Positions 58,664-64,000 of a stretch of 64,000 bases of DNA are shown here, piece by piece. The notes below the pieces were generated by a model. It was not told the DNA's origin. It made no database searches and saw only the letters and a program-made list of their open reading frames with translations. The stretch's first letter is position 1. Each line of letters opens with the position of its first letter. The stretch lies in contig DAVZID010000001.1 in NCBI GenBank assembly GCA_052273485.1, forward strand, positions 62,001 to 126,000, written 5' to 3'. Position numbers and translations under genes: made by a program. Source of the stretch: Anthropogastromicrobium sp052273485 (GTDB lineage: Bacteria; Bacillota; Clostridia; Lachnospirales; Lachnospiraceae).

Positions 58664-59860
58664 TTATAAATATAACATCTCTGAATACGCCATAATAAAT
58701 GGACCACTTCCTTTTCCCTCATCTGGAAGGTAATATTCCGTAATCTCATAATTATTTGTATTGTTTGCACTTGCCTTTAAATAAATATCCTCTAATACAT
58801 TGTCGTGAAGTTTCATATTTACAATTGCGTTAAATGCTTTGATAGCAGGTTCGCGGTAGGACTCGTTAAGCCAACCCTTTCTTACACCCTTTAACAGCAT
58901 GTAAATCATCATTGCAGTACCGCTGACTTCCAGACGATTTGTCGCAGTAACCGGCTGATCAGCAAGGTTTGCCCATAATCCAGATTCATCCTGATACTTT
59001 AACATGCCATCTGCAAATAGTTTTAAAGCAGCCTTTCGTTCTTCCATATAGCAATTCGGCAGGACTTCCATCACATCGACCATTGCCATTGCATACCAGC
59101 CCATTGCGCGGGTCCAGTGGTACGCGCAGACATCCTCACGGCTGTTGCATGCATGATAATACATGCCGTTCGGGGCAAGCATAACATCAGCAACCCAGTT
59201 CAAGCGCTCATTGATAATAGCAAGCTGTTTTGTATCACCAATTTTGGCAGCATAGTGAGCTAAAAATGGCTGCAGCATGTAAATTCCATCCAACCATACT
59301 TTATACTTTGGCGGCTGTCCACCTGCCCAACAGTGCCAATAATTTTTGCCAAGTGCATCCTCGGTGTATTTTTCTACAACGATATCACCTTTTGAATTGA
59401 CATGCTTTGGGTCCGTCAGATCGCGGTATAGCTCAGCAGCAACTTCCCCATACGCTGGATTTTCATCAAATGCTTTCATAATAAGTGCAGCAGTTTTATA
59501 ACAGTCTGCGCCGTGGTGATCCACATATCCGGCAAGATTGCGGCTTAAATGATGCACTCCATTTTCATCAGTGACAAGCATTGCATCCAAATATTCCAAT
59601 ACATAGCGCTTGTATTCTGCACCTTCCTCTGGTCTTGCCTCATATGTATCGTAGAGACCTTCCATTACAACACCATTGTAATAGCTCCAGTCAAACAGAT
59701 ATGGCTTTACGGATGGGGTACGCTTCTCATTGTCCCATGAAAAGAACTTGTGCTCGTCTGCAACAACTTCCTTTGGAATGTTATAGGAAGAGTTGATCGT
59801 AAGCGCATCTACATAATTTTTTGCCTTTGATAAAATGGCATTATCCACTGAATAGCTCAT
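58664..59860 (-). CDS. GH105 unsaturated rhamnogalacturonyl hydrolase
   Basis: 398 residues, no signal peptide, so cytoplasmic. Alpha/alpha-barrel of the GH88/GH105 kind: FDWSYYNGVVMEGLYDTYEA, the KVWLDGIYML block (catalytic Asp region), RAMGWYAMAMVDVMEVLP and the C-terminal EITEYYLPDEGKGSGPFIMAYSE. It removes the unsaturated galacturonyl residue left by pectate/rhamnogalacturonan lyases, the last step of pectin-fragment use. GGAG lies 8 bases before ATG 59860. No lyase or transporter is adjacent, so it is an isolated pectin-utilisation gene. Confidence 0.92.
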   Translation of the reverse strand: MSYSVDNAILSKAKNYVDALTINSSYNIPKEVVADEHKFFSWDNEKRTPSVKPYLFDWSYYNGVVMEGLYDTYEARPEEGAEYKRYVLEYLDAMLVTDENGVHHLSRNLAGYVDHHGADCYKTAALIMKAFDENPAYGEVAAELYRDLTDPKHVNSKGDIVVEKYTEDALGKNYWHCWAGGQPPKYKVWLDGIYMLQPFLAHYAAKIGDTKQLAIINERLNWVADVMLAPNGMYYHACNSREDVCAYHWTRAMGWYAMAMVDVMEVLPNCYMEERKAALKLFADGMLKYQDESGLWANLADQPVTATNRLEVSGTAMMIYMLLKGVRKGWLNESYREPAIKAFNAIVNMKLHDNVLEDIYLKASANNTNNYEITEYYLPDEGKGSGPFIMAYSEMLYL

Positions 59861-60007
59861 AGCAATTCTCCAATCTTATTAAAATTATCGTATAGTCAGT
59901 ATACCATGGGAATCATTGATTGAAAAGAAGAAAAAATATAATGCAACCCCATCATAGAACAAATCCATTTCTTAAAAAAATAAGATCTGGTAATCTAAAA
60001 AAAAGTA

Positions 60008-60016
60008 TGATATAAT
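60008..60016 (+). promoter_or_regulatory. Extended -10 promoter of the CD3324-family transcript
   Basis: TGATATAAT: TG at 60008-60009 and TATAAT at 60011-60016. No good -35 box. The transcript would have a leader of about 230 bases. Confidence 0.55.
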
Positions 60017-60077
60017 ACCACAGATGATATTGAAATTGAAGTCAATACAAAATAAGGACGAAAAGGAGGAATGTAGC

Positions 60078-60143
60078 ATGTTAATTATAAAGATTAGATC
60101 CGTGGAGCTTGAGGCGCAAATAAAGGATTGGTGTGACGCATAG
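60078..60143 (+). CDS. Possible 21-residue leader peptide
   Basis: ATG 60078 is preceded by AGGAGG (60065-60070, 7-base spacer) and encodes a 21-residue peptide (starts MLIIKIRSVELE, ends KDWCDA) before TAG. It lies in the leader of the CD3324-family gene, just before two hairpins, where a translated short peptide could act as an attenuator or be a real small protein. No similarity is claimed. The good ribosome binding site is the only direct support. Confidence 0.45.
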   Translation: MLIIKIRSVELEAQIKDWCDA

Positions 60144-60147
60144 CAGT

Positions 60148-60191
60148 GGCTGTTGCAAATAGACAATAAAAGTATTGTATTTGCTATAGCC
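60148..60191 (+). promoter_or_regulatory. Leader hairpin 1
   Basis: GGCTGTTGCAAATA-ga-CAATA, loop AAAG, TATTG-TATTTGCTATAGCC: 17-18 pairs with two mismatches. It begins four bases after the small open frame ends, so ribosomes stalled on that frame would block it. Confidence 0.7.
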
Positions 60192-60194
60192 GTT

Positions 60195-60225
60195 GCTTTC
60201 CGGTAAATAGTACCGCACGGAAAGC
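60195..60225 (+). promoter_or_regulatory. Leader hairpin 2
   Basis: GCTTTCCG (60195-60202) and CGGAAAGC (60218-60225) are perfectly complementary; an alternative inner stem CGGTA/TACCG competes. It precedes the GAGAGGAGAG ribosome binding site by about 20 bases. Confidence 0.65.
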
Positions 60226-60258
60226 CGCTGCAGCCGCAGCGCAGATTGAGAGGAGAGC

Positions 60259-60525
60259 ATGAGCTATAGAAAGGCAGAGGAGATCCTGCCAAGAGAATTA
60301 ATTGAAGTGATTCAGCAGTACGTGGACGGAGAAAATATTTATATTCCGAGAAAGCTGGAGCATCGAAAAGGCTGGGGCGAGCGCACACAGGCGAGGAAAG
60401 AACTGGATGCGCGCAACAGTGCCATATGTAGAGAGCATCGGGAGGGTGCGAGTGTCCCGAGGCTCTCACAGAAGTATTATCTTACAGAAAAGAGTATACA
60501 GCGGATTATCCGGCAATACCGTTAA
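60259..60525 (+). CDS. CD3324-family small protein (Mor-like helix-turn-helix)
   Basis: 88 residues. MSYRKAEEILPRELIEVIQQYVDGENIYIPRK followed by a helix-turn-helix of the Mor-activator type (SVPRLSQKYYLTEKSIQRII). The CD3324 family is common in Clostridia and unassigned; the C-terminal motif suggests DNA binding, or use as an alternative regulator. GAGAGGAG lies about 4 bases before ATG 60259. It has a long structured leader with a small upstream open frame. The next gene, a MATE transporter, is on the same strand after a hairpin. Confidence 0.8.
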   Translation: MSYRKAEEILPRELIEVIQQYVDGENIYIPRKLEHRKGWGERTQARKELDARNSAICREHREGASVPRLSQKYYLTEKSIQRIIRQYR

Positions 60526-60588
60526 TAGGTATGCTGTCGATAATTTGATGGAAAAACCAATAATAAGAAATTAAGAGACGAAAAAAGA

Positions 60589-60614
60589 GGGCTGCCACAT
60601 GGCAGCCCCCATCT
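60589..60614 (+). terminator. Hairpin before the MATE gene, probable terminator
   Basis: GGGCTGCC, loop ACAT, GGCAGCCC: a perfect 8-bp stem followed by CCATCTTTT. It ends six bases before the MATE ribosome binding site (AGGAGG), so it could limit read-through into that gene. Confidence 0.6.
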
Positions 60615-60633
60615 TTTGCAGGAGGAAAATTTT

Positions 60634-61920
60634 GTGAAACAGAAACGTTTATACCAGTATATTGCACCGAATGTACTGGCGATGGTTGGAATGTCATGCT
60701 ATATATTGGCAGACACTTTCTTCATTTCAACGGCACAAGGAACAAACGGCATCACAGCATTAAATCTGGCGCTGCCGATTTACGGCCTGGTTTTTGCAAT
60801 TGGTTCGATGATTGGAACGGGTTCTGCGATTCGTTATACATTAGGAAATGCGACTGGACAGCCGCAGACGAAAAACTATTTTTCCAATGCGTTGTTGTGG
60901 GATGTATTAATCAGTTTGCTTTTCATTGCCGCGGGTTTGCTTTTTCCGGGACAGGTCATGCGTGTGATGGGAGCCGATGCAACGGTTGAGGCGATTGGCG
61001 TGCCGTATGTTCGTATCGTGCTTTGCTTTACACCATTTTTTATGATGAATTACGCATTTACTGCATTCGTGCGAAATGACAATGCGCCGCATATTGCGAT
61101 GGCGGCAACACTATTAAGCAGCCTATTTAACATTGTTTTTGACTATATATTTATGTTTCCACTAGGAATGGGAATGACGGGTGCGGCACTTGCAACGGCA
61201 GTTTCACCGCTTGTCAGCATTCTAATTTGCCTCGTACATTACTTGTCACCAAAAAGCACGGTATCATTTCACTTTATCGTGCCGTCAGTGAAAATGCTTG
61301 TCTCATCCTGCAGCCTTGGCGTCTTTGCATTTGTCGGCGAGATCGCAAGTGGAATCACCACAATGGTATTCAATTTTGTCCTCCTTGGACTCGATGGAAA
61401 TACCGCGGTTGCTGCCTACGGAGTGATTGCAAACACCGCACTTGTCGGAACTGCAATTTTTAATGGAATATCACAAGGACTTCAGCCGCTTGCAAGTGAA
61501 GCACATGCAAAAGACGATGTGCACGAGAAACACCAGATTTTAACAAAAAGTATTTTAACTGGAATTGCATTATCGGTTGTTTTAATTGGCGGCGTGTGGA
61601 TTTTTGCGCCAGGTATCACCGATGTGTTTAATAGTGAACATTCCGCGCAGCTCGCAGCCTATGCGATCCCCGGAATCCGCATTTATTTTGCAGGCTTTTT
61701 TGCCGCAGGAATCAACATTATTGGCGCAGGCTTTTTAAGTGCAACGGATCATGCAAAGGAGTCCTCTATTGTGGCAATCACAAGAGGAATTGTGGCAATT
61801 ATCGTGTTTGCACTGGTTCTTCCAAAATTTCTTGGAATCACCGGTGTATGGCTGGCATTCCCAGCGGCAGAAGTTGTCACATTGCTTCTTGCAATTGCGA
61901 TGGGCAAGAAGTTGTCTTGA
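60634..61920 (+). CDS. MATE-family efflux transporter
   Basis: 428 residues from GTG 60634 (AGGAGG 8 bases upstream; in-frame codons from 60616 overlap that site). Twelve hydrophobic segments, with the MATE repeat features VLAMVGMSCYILADTFFIS in the first half, FAFVGEIASGITTMVFNFVL in the second, and GIVAIIVFALVLPK near the end. Exports drugs or metabolites in exchange for H+ or Na+. A terminator (62018-62060) ends the transcript. Substrate unknown. Confidence 0.92.
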   Translation: MKQKRLYQYIAPNVLAMVGMSCYILADTFFISTAQGTNGITALNLALPIYGLVFAIGSMIGTGSAIRYTLGNATGQPQTKNYFSNALLWDVLISLLFIAAGLLFPGQVMRVMGADATVEAIGVPYVRIVLCFTPFFMMNYAFTAFVRNDNAPHIAMAATLLSSLFNIVFDYIFMFPLGMGMTGAALATAVSPLVSILICLVHYLSPKSTVSFHFIVPSVKMLVSSCSLGVFAFVGEIASGITTMVFNFVLLGLDGNTAVAAYGVIANTALVGTAIFNGISQGLQPLASEAHAKDDVHEKHQILTKSILTGIALSVVLIGGVWIFAPGITDVFNSEHSAQLAAYAIPGIRIYFAGFFAAGINIIGAGFLSATDHAKESSIVAITRGIVAIIVFALVLPKFLGITGVWLAFPAAEVVTLLLAIAMGKKLS

Positions 61921-62017
61921 TGGGAAATGAATGTATGTAAATTCGGACAATTTCTATCTTTTATCCCTAAAAAATCACGAAACAACTTGACGAGCCAGTA
62001 TTTGACGGGTATCATAG

Positions 62018-62060
62018 AAAACCAGAGGAAAAAAGAAAATCCTCTGGTTTATCTATTTTA
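62018..62060 (+). terminator. Terminator of the MATE gene
   Basis: AAACCAGAGGA (62018-62028) pairs perfectly with TCCTCTGGTTT (62040-62050), followed by ATCTATTTTATT. Confidence 0.85.
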
Positions 62061-62118
62061 TTCCTATATTTTATTTGTATATTTTATAGTATACTAGCGA
62101 TGGAAGGCGCGAAAGAAA

Positions 62119-63573
62119 ATGACACAGTTTGAATCAAGAAATATAACAATGATGATGGATCTGTATGAAATGACAATGGCATACGGATACTTTAAAGAAA
62201 ATGACACCGAGAAAAAGGTTGCATTTGATGTATTTTACCGTAGAAACCCAGATGGTGGCGGCTTTTCAATTTTTGCAGGACTCGAGCAGGTAATTGAGTA
62301 CCTTGAAAATATGCATTTTGAGGAGGCAGATGTCGAGTACTTCCGTTCATTAAATCTGTTTGATGAGGAGTTTCTTGCGTATTTAAAGGATTTCCGTTTC
62401 CACGGCGATGTGTATGCATTTGATGAGGGAACGATTATGTATCCGAATGAGCCAGTTGTTACTGTTGTAGCACCGTTAATCGAGGCACAGCTTGTTGAGA
62501 CGGCAATTCTTGCACAGATCAATCACCAGAGTTTGATCGCAACGAAGGCAAGACGTATTGTAAAGGCAGCGGCAGGACGCGGTGTATCTGATTTTGGTGC
62601 AAGACGTGCCCACAACATGGATGCAGCAATCTACGGCGCACGCGCTTCCTATATCGGTGGTGTAAATGGTACGGCAACGGTCAGCGCAGGTCAGATGTTT
62701 GGCATTCCGGTAGGCGGAACACACGCACACAGCTGGGTTATGGAGCATAGTGATGAGCTGACGGCATTTCGCAGCTATGCAAAGGTATTCCCGAACAATT
62801 GCACATTGCTTGTTGATACCTATGACGTATTAAAGTCTGGTGTGCCGAATGCAATCAAGGTATTTCAGGAGATGAAAGATGCTGGCATTCCGTTAACACG
62901 CTATGGAATCCGTCTGGATAGTGGAGACCTTGCTTATCTGTCCAGAAAGGCAAGAAAAATGCTTGATAAGGCAGGCTTTACCGATGCAAAGATCGTTGTT
63001 TCCAACAGCTTAGATGAATATACCATCAGCTCCATTCTTTCTCAGGGTGGCTGCATCGACAGCTTTGGTGTCGGCGAGCGTATGATCACCGCAAAGACCG
63101 ATCCAGTATTTGGCGCTGTTTATAAGATCTGTGCAGTTGAGGAAAATGGCAAATTTGTGCCGAGAATTAAGGTCTCTGAGACCGTTGAGAAGATTACCAA
63201 TCCAGGGTTGAAGAGTGTATATCGTGTATACGATGAGGAAGGCCACGCAGTAGCTGATCTGATCACTGGCTTTGATGAGAAGGTAGATTTTAGTCAGCCG
63301 TATCGCTACGTAGATCCAGAAAAGCCGTGGAAGAATAGAAGCTATGAGAATTGCACCGCAAAGCCGCTTCTTCATAAGGTAATCGAGGGTGGAAAGCGTC
63401 TGACTGAAACAAAGTCTCTTCAGGAGCTGCAGGCATATGTAAAGAAGCAGCTTGATAATGAGATCTGGGAAGAGGAGCAGCGTTTCGAGAATCCGCATAA
63501 GCATTACATTGACATGAGTCCGGATTATTATGAGATGAAGATGAGTATGCTTCACGACATCAGAACCGTGTAA
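62119..63573 (+). CDS. pncB: Nicotinate phosphoribosyltransferase
   Basis: 484 residues. Makes nicotinate mononucleotide from nicotinate and PRPP with ATP. Family features: MMMDLYEMTMAYGYF start, RNPDGGGFSIFAGLEQ, the phosphoribosyl-binding IRLDSGDLAYLS and GVGERMIT, and the His-containing GGTHAHSWVM segment that is phosphorylated or binds substrate. GGAAGG lies about 12 bases before ATG 62119. It is followed after 78 bases by nadD, so the two form an NAD salvage pair. Confidence 0.95.
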   Translation: MTQFESRNITMMMDLYEMTMAYGYFKENDTEKKVAFDVFYRRNPDGGGFSIFAGLEQVIEYLENMHFEEADVEYFRSLNLFDEEFLAYLKDFRFHGDVYAFDEGTIMYPNEPVVTVVAPLIEAQLVETAILAQINHQSLIATKARRIVKAAAGRGVSDFGARRAHNMDAAIYGARASYIGGVNGTATVSAGQMFGIPVGGTHAHSWVMEHSDELTAFRSYAKVFPNNCTLLVDTYDVLKSGVPNAIKVFQEMKDAGIPLTRYGIRLDSGDLAYLSRKARKMLDKAGFTDAKIVVSNSLDEYTISSILSQGGCIDSFGVGERMITAKTDPVFGAVYKICAVEENGKFVPRIKVSETVEKITNPGLKSVYRVYDEEGHAVADLITGFDEKVDFSQPYRYVDPEKPWKNRSYENCTAKPLLHKVIEGGKRLTETKSLQELQAYVKKQLDNEIWEEEQRFENPHKHYIDMSPDYYEMKMSMLHDIRTV

Positions 63574-63651
63574 GTGTAACGATAAAAAGAGTGGTGACGC
63601 GCAGCGCCAGTTTGACATTGATAGAGATTTGCAGAAAGGCAGGGAAAGACT

Positions 63652-64000
63652 GTGAAAAAATTTGCCATAATTGGCGGCTCATTTAACCCAGTGACAAAGG
63701 CTCATGTAGAAATCGGACAGATCGCTGCAAAAGAATTGCCTGGGTGGCAGATTTTATATATTCCGGCGCCAGACCGTTTTCTGACTTCATGGAAGGCAAT
63801 GGAAACACGTGATATTTTGTCGGGAGAGCAGCGTCTTCGTCTGCTAAAAAAGGCGACAGAAGTACACGGTTTTCTCTGCGAGGACTGTGAGGTGCATGGA
63901 AAGACAAGTGCAAAGACTTATGACACGATGCAGTATCTAAGAACCTGTTATGGAGAGGATACCAAACTTGTCTATGTGTGCGGCACAGATAAGCTTTCCG
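63652..64000 (+). CDS. nadD: Nicotinate-nucleotide adenylyltransferase, N-terminal part (cut by window edge)
   Basis: Adds AMP to nicotinate mononucleotide, the step after PncB. Starts at GTG 63652 (VKKFAIIGGSFNPVTKAHVE); AGGGAAAG lies about 4 bases upstream. The nucleotidyltransferase motif GGSFNPxTKxH is present at residues 8-18. 116 codons are visible, including GTSAKTYDT-like GKTSAKTYDT and VYVCGTDK; the remainder is right of position 64000. Its place directly after pncB supports the call. A pantetheine-phosphate adenylyltransferase-like protein is a less likely alternative. Confidence 0.85.
   Translation, partial: MKKFAIIGGSFNPVTKAHVEIGQIAAKELPGWQILYIPAPDRFLTSWKAMETRDILSGEQRLRLLKKATEVHGFLCEDCEVHGKTSAKTYDTMQYLRTCYGEDTKLVYVCGTDKLS

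Larger units (their letters stand above)
59861..60258. other. Intergenic stretch with structured leader before the CD3324-family gene
   Basis: 398 bases. The first 140 bases show nothing recognisable. The rest holds an extended -10 promoter (60008-60016), a 21-codon open frame with a good ribosome binding site (60078-60143) and two strong hairpins (60148-60191 and 60195-60225). Confidence 0.65.

Noticed and set aside
1..64000. Integrated mobile element or phage
   Set aside because: No integrase, transposase, phage gene, tRNA or attachment-type repeats found; gene content is ordinary chromosomal.

Overview
The window looks like chromosome of a Gram-positive Clostridia species, most likely Lachnospiraceae. 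The basis is the gene set (HrcA/CIRCE heat-shock operon, ackA, a CD3324-family small protein, LytTR/DUF3021 pair, phasin-like protein with an ABC1 kinase, U32 protein, DUF5060-type glycosidase), AGGAGG-like ribosome binding sites, frequent TTG/GTG starts and moderate GC content. I saw no rRNA, tRNA, transposase, integrase, phage gene or CRISPR array. The taxonomic call is inference; no marker RNA is present.

Layout. 1-2425 (minus): proB-proA-asnA (asnA cut by the window edge). 2.6-6.2 kb: formate/nitrite-family channel, two tandem XRE regulators, secreted SH3-NlpC/P60 hydrolase. 6.3-11.2 kb (minus): gtrA-yfhO-argH. 11.4-17.8 kb: cell-wall amidase, ackA, lepA-hemW, YcxB-like membrane protein. 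17.76-18.42 kb: gene-free stretch with two copies of a 130-nt palindromic repeat, then CIRCE and hrcA-grpE-dnaK-dnaJ (to 23.5 kb). 23.7-31.6 kb: acetyltransferase, orphan coiled-coil protein, MATE remnant, glycosidase, ABC transporter with LytTR/DUF3021 regulators, and a PAP2-undecaprenol kinase fusion. 31.6-38.8 kb: phasin-like protein with ABC1 kinase, an unrecognised protein with a U32 protein, an esterase, the third 130-nt repeat, and a UgtP-like glycosyltransferase. 38.9-41.6 kb: YoaK-type membrane protein and an XRE-aminotransferase fusion under TTGAAC boxes. 41.8-52.9 kb: a four-gene block of a membrane-anchored VWA protein, a 1230-residue tubulin/FtsZ-superfamily protein and two large unrecognised membrane proteins. 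52.9-64 kb: nitroreductase, TetR plus radical SAM protein, an exported protein of unknown function, cysteine desulfurase, GH105 hydrolase, a CD3324-family protein behind a structured leader, MATE transporter, and pncB-nadD (nadD cut by the edge).

Two things stand out. First, the VWA/tubulin-like/membrane block at 41.8-52.9 kb, one tight run of genes, is the best candidate for a poorly described system, probably a GTP-dependent membrane-associated machine. Second, three copies of a 130-nt element (17795-17924 minus, 18138-18268 plus, 37321-37449 plus) have terminal arms that differ between copies with paired compensating changes, which argues for a structured RNA or a selected palindrome rather than random similarity.

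Cell-wall and envelope themes recur: two peptidoglycan hydrolases, YfhO/GtrA, the undecaprenol kinase/PAP2 fusion and the UgtP-like glycosyltransferase. Starts were re-chosen by ribosome binding site and family conservation for many genes, and this is stated in each entry.
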